NCBI RefSeq assembly: GCF_002564045.1
Contig: NZ_PDJK01000002.1
Location: forward strand, 1,116,001-1,180,000
Origin: Amycolatopsis sulphurea
GTDB taxonomy: Bacteria; Actinomycetota; Actinomycetes; Mycobacteriales; Pseudonocardiaceae
Direction of reading: 5' to 3'
DNA length: 64,000 bases
Every line of letters begins with the position of its first letter. Position 1 is the first letter of the stretch. Made by a program: the position numbers and the translations under genes. Of this stretch, positions 32,208 to 40,959 are shown piece by piece. Below the pieces are notes generated by a model. That model made no database searches and was not told the origin of the DNA. It saw nothing but the letters and a program-made list of their open reading frames with translations.

Positions 32208-33785
32208 CTACGCAGATGGGACGGTCCCCGGCTCTTCTGGTCGCACCCGAGTCGCCCCGCCGCGAGCGCCGGTCAGAGCGGCGCCCAGCGCAGCGGCGAA
32301 TTCGCTGGCCAGAGCCCCTTCGGCGGAGGTTCCATACCAGTACGCCGACAGCGAACGGCTGCCGTTCGCAAACTTCTCGATCCACGCATCCGCGTCGGCC
32401 AAGGCGTAGGCGTACGGCAACCCGCGTGAGAAGAGCACTTCACGCTCCGGCTCCGCTACTTCCGCCGGCTTCGTGGCCAACAGTCCCGAGTGGAGGCCGA
32501 GCAGCCGGTCCCGTAATTCGAGTCCGGTCGATGTACGAGCCGGGAGCCACCGTGCACCGATCGCCACCGCGGCACCTCCTGCAGCGAGCACAAGGCCAAG
32601 TTGCGCGTAACCGACGGTGAAGGCCAGCAGCACGGTCAAAAGCGCTCCGTACACGCACACCCGGACACCGATGCGGGACAGCCGTTCCGCACGCCGTGAG
32701 AACCAACGGCGCCGCACAACGTCGGCTGACAGCGCTGAGGGCACCCGTACGCGTGCTTCGCGCAGCGTTGACAACGTCACGGACTCGCCGGGCACGACGG
32801 CTTCGTACACCGCGCGTTCGTAGGTACCCAGCTGTGCGTCCGGCGGGTTGCGACGCAGCAGTACCCAGTCATCGCTGACCCAGAGGTAGTTGCGTACACA
32901 GAGGTCCAGCACCGTGGCAGTGAGGTCGACGGAGTCGGTACGCCCGGTCAGCAGCATCCCGATGTGGCCGGGAAGCACGCCGTCCGGCGAGGAGACCTGG
33001 CCGTCGGTCATCAACTGCACCGCGACCGGCCTACCGGCGCGCGCGTCCCGCCGACGCAGCACGAGCACCGTCGCCACGCCCACGCACAGCAGCGCCACGA
33101 GCGCGAACCACGCCCACCAGATCGGTGCTGTCGCAGCGAAGGCGCCCGCCACCGTGTCCGCGGGCACCAATCGTTCCGTCGCGGGCACCGTGCCACCGGG
33201 CAGCTCCGCAGTCAGCTGTACGCGTGAGCCCACCGCCAGCTTGGCCACCGAGACCCGGGTCAGACCACTGTGGTCGATCTGCGCCGCGCCACACCGCGTC
33301 GTGGAGCCGGGCGGGCCGGAGAGGCAGGTGAGCGCATCGGGCACGGCGGGACCGGCGAAGGTCGCCCGCACGAGTTCGATCCGGGTGTCCCAGCCGCCCG
33401 CGACATCCCAGGTCACGTTCTCCACGCCGAGGCTGCGGCCGACCACACCGTCCACCGTGTACCGGACGATCGAGGTGCCGCCGCCGAAATCGAAGCTCAC
33501 CTGGTCATTGCCGGTCGCTGCGGTGGCCGCGCCCTCGATCCGCACGTCCCGCACGGAAAGCACGCGGTCGCGGTCGTTCCCGGCCCCCACGCGCAGCGGG
33601 ATCGTGCGGGACATCGTGGTGCCGGGCGGCACGGAAACCGCCTCGGTGACCGAAAGACTGCCGTCGCGCTGGACCTTCAGCGCCACTTCCACGCTCTGCG
33701 GCAGCGTGGGCTGGTCCTGCGCGGCGGCGGGCGTCGCCACGCTCCAGAGCAGGACCGGAACCGCCAGCAGGGCCACGAACTTCAC
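32208..33785 (-). CDS. DUF2207 membrane protein, copy A
   Basis: This 525-residue protein has a signal peptide (1-22, ending AAAQD), an extracellular beta-rich DUF2207 domain (about 28-210), a membrane helix (about 222-243), a cytoplasmic segment with winged-helix-like GHIGMLLTGRTDSVDLTATV, then two close membrane helices (about 370-412) and a cytoplasmic C terminus. Its function is unknown. It is a clear paralogue of the preceding gene, to which it is coupled by ATGA (33782-33785), and shares the layout of signal, external domain, helix, cytoplasmic domain and helix pair. Confidence 0.8.
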   Translation of the reverse strand: MKFVALLAVPVLLWSVATPAAAQDQPTLPQSVEVALKVQRDGSLSVTEAVSVPPGTTMSRTIPLRVGAGNDRDRVLSVRDVRIEGAATAATGNDQVSFDFGGGTSIVRYTVDGVVGRSLGVENVTWDVAGGWDTRIELVRATFAGPAVPDALTCLSGPPGSTTRCGAAQIDHSGLTRVSVAKLAVGSRVQLTAELPGGTVPATERLVPADTVAGAFAATAPIWWAWFALVALLCVGVATVLVLRRRDARAGRPVAVQLMTDGQVSSPDGVLPGHIGMLLTGRTDSVDLTATVLDLCVRNYLWVSDDWVLLRRNPPDAQLGTYERAVYEAVVPGESVTLSTLREARVRVPSALSADVVRRRWFSRRAERLSRIGVRVCVYGALLTVLLAFTVGYAQLGLVLAAGGAAVAIGARWLPARTSTGLELRDRLLGLHSGLLATKPAEVAEPEREVLFSRGLPYAYALADADAWIEKFANGSRSLSAYWYGTSAEGALASEFAAALGAALTGARGGATRVRPEEPGTVPSA

Positions 33786-35005
33786 GGGCGGATGCTAGCC
33801 GCGTACCGCCGCCTGGACGTGGCAAGCACGCCGTCAAGCGCAGCGGTGAGCGAGGTTTCGGCGGGTTCGTCCGGAGTGCCCAGCGCCCGGCCGCGCGCGG
33901 TGCGAGCCGGGATCTTCACCACGGCGACGGCCAGACCGACGACGACTACAGCGAGGCCGACCAGCGCGTCGCCGACCGTGGTCGCGAGTACCACCGTGGT
34001 GAGTATGCCGAGCGCCACGAGCCCGAACCCGGCCCATCGAAGGCGCTGCGGCAGCCGGGAGAGCCAGCCGCGCCGGTAGGCCTCCTCATCGAGAAGTGCA
34101 CGCAGCCGTTGCGGATCCGGACTTGCCGCGGCCAGTGGACCAGGCGGGAACGCGGCCTTGACAGCCGCTTCAAACGGCGTCAACGGGTCACCCTCGCCCT
34201 GGGTGATCTGCCGGTCCTCGGCGAACCGAAGATGACCGCGGGCGACAAGATCCAGCACAGCGCCGGTGATGTCGACTTCGCCCCGCGCGACATAGGCGAC
34301 GTACGCGGAAGCCGTGGCGCCCGGCGAAGGCCCACCTTGCCGGTCACGACGGCGGAGACAGCCGACGACAACAGCGCCGAGAAGCACGAACAGCAGCGCC
34401 GCACCGAAGGCGACCGCGGACGCCGGGCCGAAGGCGAAGGCCGCGGCCAGCGGCGAGGAAGCGACAAACCGGGCGTTCACCGGTAAAGCACCGGCTGGGA
34501 GCTGCACAGCGAGGTCCATGCGTTCGCCCGCAGCGAGCCCATCCTGCTCGGCGTGCACCACGCTGTGGTCGCCGATTTCGGAAAAGGTGCACCGCCGGGC
34601 CGAACCGGCAGCGCCCGCGAAACAGTCCGATGTAGACGCTCCGGGCGCGGCGAAGTTCACGCTGACCTGGGACAACGCCCGGTCCCAGCCACCCGTGAGA
34701 GGCAGGCGCATTTCGCCGGTCGCGGCCACCGCTCCGTCCACTGTGTACGCAAGAACCCCAGGTCCGGTGAAGGTCACCACGTCACCGTCCACGCTCACCG
34801 CACCACTAACGCGGACGTCGGTGACGGAGTACAGCCGGTCCTGGTCAGCGGTGACCGGCACCCGCGCCGGAAGCCGGTGCGCCGCACGGGTACCGGTGGA
34901 GACGCGCTCGGTGACGGTGAGCCGTCCGTCTTGCATGGCAGTCACCGTGATGTCGTCGGCAAGGCCACCGGACAGTGCCGCGGCAACGGCCAGTTCAGCG
35001 AACAC
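33782..35005 (-). CDS. DUF2207-like membrane protein, copy B
   Basis: This 407-residue paralogue of the following gene has a short N-terminal signal (1-16), an external domain (about 18-175; VRVSGAVSVDGDVVTFTGPG parallels copy A), a helix (about 183-205), a cytoplasmic part with GEVDITGAVLDLVARGHLRF, and a paired helix region (about 320-360). It lacks the C-terminal extension of copy A. The tandem pair probably arose by duplication and may form a heteromer. Start GTG/ATG at 35005, 6 nt after the RDD gene stop. Confidence 0.75.
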   Translation of the reverse strand: MFAELAVAAALSGGLADDITVTAMQDGRLTVTERVSTGTRAAHRLPARVPVTADQDRLYSVTDVRVSGAVSVDGDVVTFTGPGVLAYTVDGAVAATGEMRLPLTGGWDRALSQVSVNFAAPGASTSDCFAGAAGSARRCTFSEIGDHSVVHAEQDGLAAGERMDLAVQLPAGALPVNARFVASSPLAAAFAFGPASAVAFGAALLFVLLGAVVVGCLRRRDRQGGPSPGATASAYVAYVARGEVDITGAVLDLVARGHLRFAEDRQITQGEGDPLTPFEAAVKAAFPPGPLAAASPDPQRLRALLDEEAYRRGWLSRLPQRLRWAGFGLVALGILTTVVLATTVGDALVGLAVVVVGLAVAVVKIPARTARGRALGTPDEPAETSLTAALDGVLATSRRRYAASIRP

Positions 35006-35011
35006 AGCACC

Positions 35012-35839
35012 TCAGCTCGGCGGGGTGAACGGGTTGTCGGACGGCGGCACGCGGGGAACCGGCGGCGGCTCGGGATGCGGCGGAAAGTGGCCGGCCTGCG
35101 CCCGGTTGCGCCGCTCGGCGAGCACCGTGGTGAGAAAGATCCACGGCGGCATGTCCGCCGGCAAGCCCACACCGATCGCCGCGGCCATCTGCTGAGCCAG
35201 CCCGTAACCGAGCGCGTGCGCCGCCTCCGGACGCAACTGGTGATACCGGCCGAGGAACTGCCGCGCGGCCAGGGCGAGTTCGTCGGGAACCTGGCTGAGG
35301 TCGAGCCGCGCGGCCCACGGCGCCAGCCACGGCGGCATCTGGAGCACCGGCTGCCTCGGCTCCGGCACGCGCTCGCGGATCACCAGCGTGCCCGCCAGGT
35401 AATCCCCGACCCGGCGGCCGTTCGACGAGGTCAGCGACACGATCAGGGCCACCGCGCCGAAAAAGCCGAGCGCCCAGAAGTCCACGAAGAACCCGGCGAG
35501 CGCGCGGGTGAGCGCGTGCCGGAAACGGATCGGGCCGCCGTCGAGCCGCACCACGCGCAGCCCCAGCGCGAGCTTGCCGAGCGAGCGGCCCCGGCTGAGC
35601 GTCTCGAACAGCACCGGGTATCCGATCACGACCAGCACGAACACTGTGAGCAGCAGTGCCACCGTCAGCGACGAGTCGAACGATCCCGCGGTGAGCAACA
35701 GCACGACCAGCGCGAAGAGCAGCACGACGGCCTGCACGAGCACGTCGATCAGCATCGCGACGCCGCGGCTGGCGAGTTTCGCCACCCGCAGGTCGAGGAC
35801 CACGGCCTCACCGGTGACGAGATCGGACTCTTCCTGCAC
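35012..35839 (-). CDS. RDD-family membrane protein
   Basis: This 275-residue protein has the RDD fold: three to four membrane helices (about 22-160), with the Arg and Asp residues in LASRGVAMLIDVLVQ and the second motif GRSLGKLALGLRVVRLDGG. The C-terminal about 110 residues are cytoplasmic and Pro-rich. It corresponds to Rv3695, and like it is divergent from a SpoIIM-type gene, here with 40 nt between starts. GTG 35839 lies 6 nt after a TACGCT -10-like hexamer, so leaderless translation is likely. Function is unknown; transport has been suggested for some RDD proteins. Confidence 0.85.
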   Translation of the reverse strand: MQEESDLVTGEAVVLDLRVAKLASRGVAMLIDVLVQAVVLLFALVVLLLTAGSFDSSLTVALLLTVFVLVVIGYPVLFETLSRGRSLGKLALGLRVVRLDGGPIRFRHALTRALAGFFVDFWALGFFGAVALIVSLTSSNGRRVGDYLAGTLVIRERVPEPRQPVLQMPPWLAPWAARLDLSQVPDELALAARQFLGRYHQLRPEAAHALGYGLAQQMAAAIGVGLPADMPPWIFLTTVLAERRNRAQAGHFPPHPEPPPVPRVPPSDNPFTPPS

Positions 35840-35879
35840 GAGGCCAGCGTAGAGCCCTAAACTCGGCGCGGGAGGAGAT

Positions 35880-36884
35880 ATGGACCTGGACGTGTTCGTC
35901 GCCGCGCACACCGCGGAGTGGACCCGGCTGAGCGAGCTGGTGCGGCGCCGCCGGCTCAGCGGCGCCGAGGCCGACGAACTCGTCGCGCTCTACCAGCGCG
36001 CCGCCACGCACCTGTCGGTGATCCGCTCGACCGCGCCCGACCCGGCGCTGCTGGCGAGGCTGTCCGGGCTCGTGGCCCGCGGCCGGTCGGCGGTCGCGGG
36101 TTCGCACAGCCCGGCGTGGCGCGAGGTGGCGCTGTTCTTCACCCGCCGGTTTCCCGCCGCGGTGTACCTCAGCCGCCGCTGGTGGCTCCCCGCCGCGCTG
36201 CTGTCGCTGGCCGTGATGGCGGTGCTCGGCGTGTGGGTCGCCCACGATCCGCAGGTGCGCTCGTCGCTGATCTCCCCGGACGAGCTGAGGGCGATGACCG
36301 CACCCGGCGGCCGGTACGAGAGCTACTACTCGAACGGCCCGGCCGCGGGATTCGCCGCGAAGGTGTGGACGAACAATGCCTGGGTCGCCGCTACCTGCCT
36401 GTTCCTCGGCATCGCGCTCGGCCTGCCGGTGATCTCCGCGCTGTGGCTGAATTCGCTCAACGTGGGCGTCGCGATCGGCCTGATGTCCTCGGCCGGCCGG
36501 GGTGACGTGCTGCTGGGCCTGCTCCTGCCGCACGGCCTGCTCGAACTGACCGCGGTGTTCATCGCCGCCGGAACCGGGCTGAAACTCGGCTGGACGGTGG
36601 TCGACCCCGGCCGCCGCTCCCGCACCGCCGCGCTGGCCGAACAGGGCCGTTCGGTGGTGGTGATCGCGCTCGGGCTGGCGTGCGTGTTGCTGGTGTCGGG
36701 GGTGATCGAGGCCTTCGTGACCCCTTCGGGCTGGCCCACCTGGCTGCGCATCAGCCTCGGCGCGCTGGTCGAAGTGCTGTTCCTGACCTACGTCTTCACC
36801 CTCGGCCGCCGTGCCGCCAGAGAGGGGGAAATGGGCGATCTGGACCGCGGCCTCGCCGGCGACGCCCTCCCCGAGGCAGGCTGA
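35880..36884 (+). CDS. Stage II sporulation protein M-type membrane protein
   Basis: This 334-residue integral membrane protein (SpoIIM/DUF95) has a cytoplasmic helical head, with WTRLSELVRRRRLSGAEADE, followed by about five to six membrane segments from residue 100 on. The conserved NAWVAATCLFLGIALGLPVI and the LPHGLLELTAVFIAAGTGLK motif are visible. In non-sporulating actinobacteria its role is unknown; homologue Rv3694c lies beside MoxR2. ATG 35880 has GGAGG upstream. It ends 17 nt before repeat copy 4 and converges with the DUF58 gene. Confidence 0.88.
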   Translation: MDLDVFVAAHTAEWTRLSELVRRRRLSGAEADELVALYQRAATHLSVIRSTAPDPALLARLSGLVARGRSAVAGSHSPAWREVALFFTRRFPAAVYLSRRWWLPAALLSLAVMAVLGVWVAHDPQVRSSLISPDELRAMTAPGGRYESYYSNGPAAGFAAKVWTNNAWVAATCLFLGIALGLPVISALWLNSLNVGVAIGLMSSAGRGDVLLGLLLPHGLLELTAVFIAAGTGLKLGWTVVDPGRRSRTAALAEQGRSVVVIALGLACVLLVSGVIEAFVTPSGWPTWLRISLGALVEVLFLTYVFTLGRRAAREGEMGDLDRGLAGDALPEAG

Positions 36885-36901
36885 CCCCCTCCCGCGAAAG
36901 G

Positions 36902-36952
36902 CTGTGAAGGGGCCCTTCACGGACTCTGAGTCCGTGAAGGGCCCCTTCACAG
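36902..36952. repeat. 51-nt double palindrome, copy 4
   Basis: It has exactly the same 51 nt as copy 1, with symmetry extended three bases on each side (36899-36955). It fills the gap between the convergent SpoIIM-type gene (ends 36884) and the DUF58 gene, and the TGA of DUF58 (36949-36947) lies inside the repeat. Confidence 0.95.
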
Positions 36953-38233
36953 CCTCCCGGCGGCTTTGAGGGCGAGGTATCGGTCCGCCAGCGCGGGCGG
37001 GAGTTCCTCCGGAACAGCGTCCACCACGCCCACGCCGCGACGGGTCAAGCGGGCCACGGCCGACTCGCGATCGGCCAGCGTGCGAGCTGCGGCGGCAGCG
37101 TCGTAGACCGCTTCGGCATCACCACGGGCGCGGGCCATTTCCGCCACGCGGGGGTCGGCCACCGAGGCCAGCAGGACTTCGTGCCGCGCGGTCAGCGAGC
37201 CCAGCACCGGGAACAGGCCTTCCTCCAGCGCCGCCGGTTCCAGCCCGGTCAGCAACACCACCAGCGCACGACGACGGGTGCGGCGCAGCACTTCCGCGAC
37301 CATTCCCCGGGCGTCAGTCTCCACTAAGGACGGTTCGATCGGGGCGAGCGCGTTGACCAGCGACGGCAGCAAGGTCTTCGAGTTCGGCACCGACGCGCGG
37401 ACCTGGCGGTCGTAGGCCACCAGGTCCACCCGGTCACCGGCGCGCGAGGCGAGGGCGGCCAGCAGCAGGGCCGCGTCCATCGCGGCGTCCAGCCTGGGCG
37501 CATCACCGACGCGCCCTGCCGAGACCCGGCCGGTGTCCAGGACCAGCACCACCTGCCGGTCACGTTCCGGGCGCCAGGTCCGGACCATCACTTCCGACGC
37601 GCGAGCGGTCGCGCGCCAATCGATCGAGCGCACGTCGTCACCGATGACGTACTCGCGCAAGGAATCGAACTCCGTGCCCTGGCCGCGGATCAGCACCGCG
37701 TTGCGGCCGTCCAGCTGCTGCAGCCGGGCCAGCCGCGAAGGCAGGTGCTTGCGGCTGTGGAACGGCGGCAGCACCCGCACCGTCCACGGCACCTGGTGCG
37801 AGCCCTGCCGAGCGGCCAAACCCAACGGCCCCAAGGCACGCACGGTCACCAGCGCCGCGCTGCGATCGCCTCGCCGGGTCGGCCGCAGCTGCGTGGTGCA
37901 GGCCTGCCGCTCCCCCGGCGGCACGGACACCCGATGCCGGTCGTCCGCGCGGGCACTCGGCGGCCACGCGTCCCGCAGCAGCCCGCGAACCCTGCGACGG
38001 CCCGGGTTGGCGACCAGCAACGTCACCGAAGCCCGCTCACCGAGCCGGACGGAAGTCGTTCCCCGGCGCGAAAACTGCAGCGCTCGCACGCTCCCGGCCA
38101 ACGCGACGTCCACCGCGACCAGGACGAGCAGCACCGCGACCACGGCGAGCACGCCGGTGACAGACGGGAACAGCAGCCCCACCACCAGCGCCCCCAGCAA
38201 CGCCAGCAGCCCGAGCCGCCCGGTCAGCGCCAT
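36947..38233 (-). CDS. DUF58 von Willebrand-like membrane protein
   Basis: This 428-residue protein has two N-terminal membrane helices (about 5-45), a beta-rich region and the DUF58 signature FDSLREYVIGDDVRSIDW then RATAR, followed by a vWA-like domain with VVLVLDTGR (MIDAS-like). DUF58 proteins are encoded with MoxR AAA+ ATPases and are thought to be chaperoned, metal-binding partners in cell-envelope stress or complex assembly. ATG 38233 follows the MoxR stop by 4 nt. Its own stop codon is contributed by repeat copy 4. Counterpart: Rv3693. Confidence 0.9.
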   Translation of the reverse strand: MALTGRLGLLALLGALVVGLLFPSVTGVLAVVAVLLVLVAVDVALAGSVRALQFSRRGTTSVRLGERASVTLLVANPGRRRVRGLLRDAWPPSARADDRHRVSVPPGERQACTTQLRPTRRGDRSAALVTVRALGPLGLAARQGSHQVPWTVRVLPPFHSRKHLPSRLARLQQLDGRNAVLIRGQGTEFDSLREYVIGDDVRSIDWRATARASEVMVRTWRPERDRQVVLVLDTGRVSAGRVGDAPRLDAAMDAALLLAALASRAGDRVDLVAYDRQVRASVPNSKTLLPSLVNALAPIEPSLVETDARGMVAEVLRRTRRRALVVLLTGLEPAALEEGLFPVLGSLTARHEVLLASVADPRVAEMARARGDAEAVYDAAAAARTLADRESAVARLTRRGVGVVDAVPEELPPALADRYLALKAAGRL

Positions 38234-38237
38234 CGCG

Positions 38238-39206
38238 TCAACGCGGCACCGGCACGGCGGCCAGCACCCGGTCCAGGACACCGTCGGCGGTGACGCCCTC
38301 CAGCTCCGCCTCGGGTCGTACGTCGAGCCGGTGCCGCAGAGCGGGCCGGGCGAGCGCCTTGACGTCGTCCGGAGTCGCGTAATCGCGGCCTGCCAGCCAG
38401 GCCCACGCCCGGGTCACGGCGAGCAAACCCGTTGCGCCACGCGGGGAAACGCCCAGCCGGACGGCGGGCAGCTCCCGCGTCGCCCGGCACAGGTCGACCA
38501 CGTAGCCGATCACCTCCGGGCCGACCGTCACCTTCGCCACGGCCTGCCGGGCCGCGGCCAGCTCCGCCGCGCCGGCCACCGGGCGCACCCCGGCCGCGGC
38601 CAGCTCCCGCGGGTCGAACCCCTGCGCGTGCCGCAACAGGATGGCGACTTCGTCCTCTCGCGACGGAGCGGGCATGGTCAGCTTGAGCAGAAATCGGTCC
38701 AGCTGCGCTTCGGGCAACGGGTAGGTGCCCTCGTACTCCACCGGGTTCTGCGTCGCGATCACGATGAACGGATCGGGCAGCGGACGCGTCCGCCCGTCGA
38801 TCGACACCTGCCGCTCCTCCATCGCTTCCAACAGCGAGGACTGCGTTTTCGGCGGAGTGCGGTTGATTTCGTCGGCGAGCATCAGGTTCGTGAAGACCGG
38901 GCCTTCCCGGAAGGAGAACTCGCCGCTGTGCGCGTCGTACACAATGGACCCGGTGACGTCGCCCGGCATCAGGTCCGGGGTGAACTGCACCCGGGTGGTC
39001 TTCAGGTCCAGCGAAGCGGCGAGCGCCCGTACCAGCAACGTTTTCGCCACCCCGGGCACGCCTTCGAGCAGCACATGGCCCCGGCAGAGCAGCGCGAGGA
39101 TCAGCCCGGTGACCGCCGCGTCGTTGCCCACCACAGCTTTTCCGACCTCGGCGCGCAACGCGATCAGCGCCGACCGCGCGTCGTCCGGGGCCTGTTCGGT
39201 ACTCAC
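38238..39206 (-). CDS. MoxR-family AAA+ ATPase
   Basis: This 322-residue ATPase has Walker A EGVPGVAKT (about residues 49-57), Walker B LMLADEINRTP (about 112-122), sensor 1 VIATQNPVEYEG and a C-terminal lid with GVSPRGATGLL. MoxR proteins act as chaperones for vWA/DUF58 partners and metal-cofactor insertion. The GTG at 39206 overlaps the DUF4350 gene stop, and the DUF58 gene follows after 4 nt, so they are co-translated. Counterpart: moxR2 (Rv3692). Confidence 0.93.
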   Translation of the reverse strand: MSTEQAPDDARSALIALRAEVGKAVVGNDAAVTGLILALLCRGHVLLEGVPGVAKTLLVRALAASLDLKTTRVQFTPDLMPGDVTGSIVYDAHSGEFSFREGPVFTNLMLADEINRTPPKTQSSLLEAMEERQVSIDGRTRPLPDPFIVIATQNPVEYEGTYPLPEAQLDRFLLKLTMPAPSREDEVAILLRHAQGFDPRELAAAGVRPVAGAAELAAARQAVAKVTVGPEVIGYVVDLCRATRELPAVRLGVSPRGATGLLAVTRAWAWLAGRDYATPDDVKALARPALRHRLDVRPEAELEGVTADGVLDRVLAAVPVPR

Positions 39207-40330
39207 GAACGCTCCACCTCTCGTTCCACCCTGTCCAGTTCGTCCGCCAGCCGCACGAGCGCGGGCTCGTCCCGCACCGGCGGACCGCAGAGCACCGCGC
39301 CGACGTCGGCCGCGGCACGGCCGGTCCGCGCGCACACCGTCTCCACGACGGCGGACGGCTCCGCCTCTCGCGGCAGCCCCAGTCTCGTCCGCAACCGCCC
39401 GCGAGCGGCCTCCCGCAGCGTCTCCCCGGCGTGTCCGGCCGCGCCGCCCCGGCGGTACAGCCGCGCGCGACCTTCGGCCGTTTCCGCCGCCCGCACCACG
39501 ATCGGCAGCGGCTCCCGTACCACCGGCCCCAGCCGGCGTGCCCGCCACAAGGCGAACAGCACCACGGCGATCCCCGCGGTCAACGCACCGTAACGCCAGC
39601 CGGGCGGGATCAGCTCGACGAACGGCTTCTGCCGGCTCGCCAAAGCGGGATCCGCGGTCGAAGGCACGTACCAGACCAGCCGCGGGTGATCGCCGAGCAA
39701 CCGCATGCCGAACGCCGCGTTGCCCTCGTCCGCGATCCGATCGTTGGTCAACGGGGTTCCGGTACCGACCACGGTGGTCGTGCCGGAAGGACCGCCCAGC
39801 TGCACGAAAGTCGCCTGGTAACACAAGCGCGCAGTCCGGTCTCCGGTCCGGTAATGCCCGCCGCCAAGGGTCGCCGTGCCCGCAGCGACAGCCGCGCCGA
39901 CGGTGCAATCCGGCTCCAGCACACGCTCGCCTCCGCTGCCGTTCACCTTCACCGACGGCACGGTCTGCGCGAGCGAACTGGGACCGGGCGCGATGAGCAC
40001 GAGGTGCGCGACACGACGGCTCAGCTCGGACAACCCGTTGCCCGGCACGAGATCCGGATTGGTGACGAGCAACGTGCCACCGTCGCCCGCTTCTCGTGCT
40101 TCGGCAAGCGTGTGCACGGCACTGATTTCCACGCCTTCCTGCTCCAGCAGATGCGCGAGCGCGTGGCTGCCGCCCGGCTCGTAGGAACCCGGTTCGAGAT
40201 CGCCACTGGTCTGGTCGCCTCGGCTGAGCACGAGAACCAGCGCGGTCAGCACGATCAGCAGCAGAACCGCCAGCGGGACCCGCGCGCCCCGCCAAATCCG
40301 CTGCAGATCAGGGGAAACCGAAGTGCTCAC
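39203..40330 (-). CDS. DUF4350 membrane protein
   Basis: This 375-residue protein has a membrane helix at about 17-36, an extracytoplasmic DUF4350 domain (about 45-245; SGDLEPGSYEPGGSHALAHL at its start) and a second helix at about 255-272, followed by a cytoplasmic helical tail. The function is unknown. It resembles Rv3691 in size, order and coupling. GTG 40330 overlaps the DUF4129 gene stop; its own stop overlaps the MoxR start. Confidence 0.85.
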   Translation of the reverse strand: MSTSVSPDLQRIWRGARVPLAVLLLIVLTALVLVLSRGDQTSGDLEPGSYEPGGSHALAHLLEQEGVEISAVHTLAEAREAGDGGTLLVTNPDLVPGNGLSELSRRVAHLVLIAPGPSSLAQTVPSVKVNGSGGERVLEPDCTVGAAVAAGTATLGGGHYRTGDRTARLCYQATFVQLGGPSGTTTVVGTGTPLTNDRIADEGNAAFGMRLLGDHPRLVWYVPSTADPALASRQKPFVELIPPGWRYGALTAGIAVVLFALWRARRLGPVVREPLPIVVRAAETAEGRARLYRRGGAAGHAGETLREAARGRLRTRLGLPREAEPSAVVETVCARTGRAAADVGAVLCGPPVRDEPALVRLADELDRVEREVERS

Positions 40331-40959
40331 GCGTCCACCAGAACCGGCTTCGCCCGCTGGACACGCTCGTCGAGCCCGGTCAGCATCCGGTAACCGGCCT
40401 CGGTGCCGGGCCGTCCGCCGTAGTGCACGTCGTCGAACAGACGGGCCGCGGCGGCAAGGTCTTCGGCAAGGCCCGGCAGCACCACACCGGCCTCCGCGGC
40501 GGCCTCGTCCGCGGTGCGGCCGGAACGGTCTTCGAGCACCGTCCGTTCCTCCAAACCCCGCACCAGCGCTCGGAAGCGCTCCCGCACTGCGTCTGCGAGC
40601 TGCCCGCGCGCAGCAGCTTCCCCGGCAGCACGCCGGTACTCGTCAGCGGAGCGACGACGCCCGGTGAACACCTCGCCGGCGGCTCGCGCGGCCCGGCCGA
40701 CCCGCCCGATCCTCAACCGCACCACGACAATCAGCACGATCAGCAGCCCCAGCACCAACAGCACGCCCAGCGGACCGCCGGGGACGCCGTCGAGCTCGGC
40801 GAGTAGCTCGGAGATCCGCTGCCCCAGCCACTGCATGATCTGCTGGAACAGCCCCGGCCGCGCGGCCGGGTACGCCGGATCCCGCAGCTCCTCGATCGCC
40901 CGCAGCCGAGCCGGGTCCCGGTCGATGTCGACCGGGACGTCGGTGAGCCGGAAGATCAC
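40327..40959 (-). CDS. DUF4129 membrane protein
   Basis: This protein of about 210 residues has one strong membrane helix (about 66-84; LGVLLVLGLLIVLIVVVRL) and a C-terminal cytoplasmic DUF4129 domain (about 110-205; LADAVRERFRALVRGLEERT, HYGGRPGTEAGYRML). It resembles the C-terminal part of transglutaminase-like membrane proteins but has no protease domain. GTG 40959 overlaps the preceding stop in GTGA; GTG 40962 is equally possible. It corresponds to Rv3690 and is part of the same six-gene minus-strand operon. Confidence 0.82.
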   Translation of the reverse strand: MIFRLTDVPVDIDRDPARLRAIEELRDPAYPAARPGLFQQIMQWLGQRISELLAELDGVPGGPLGVLLVLGLLIVLIVVVRLRIGRVGRAARAAGEVFTGRRRSADEYRRAAGEAAARGQLADAVRERFRALVRGLEERTVLEDRSGRTADEAAAEAGVVLPGLAEDLAAAARLFDDVHYGGRPGTEAGYRMLTGLDERVQRAKPVLVDA

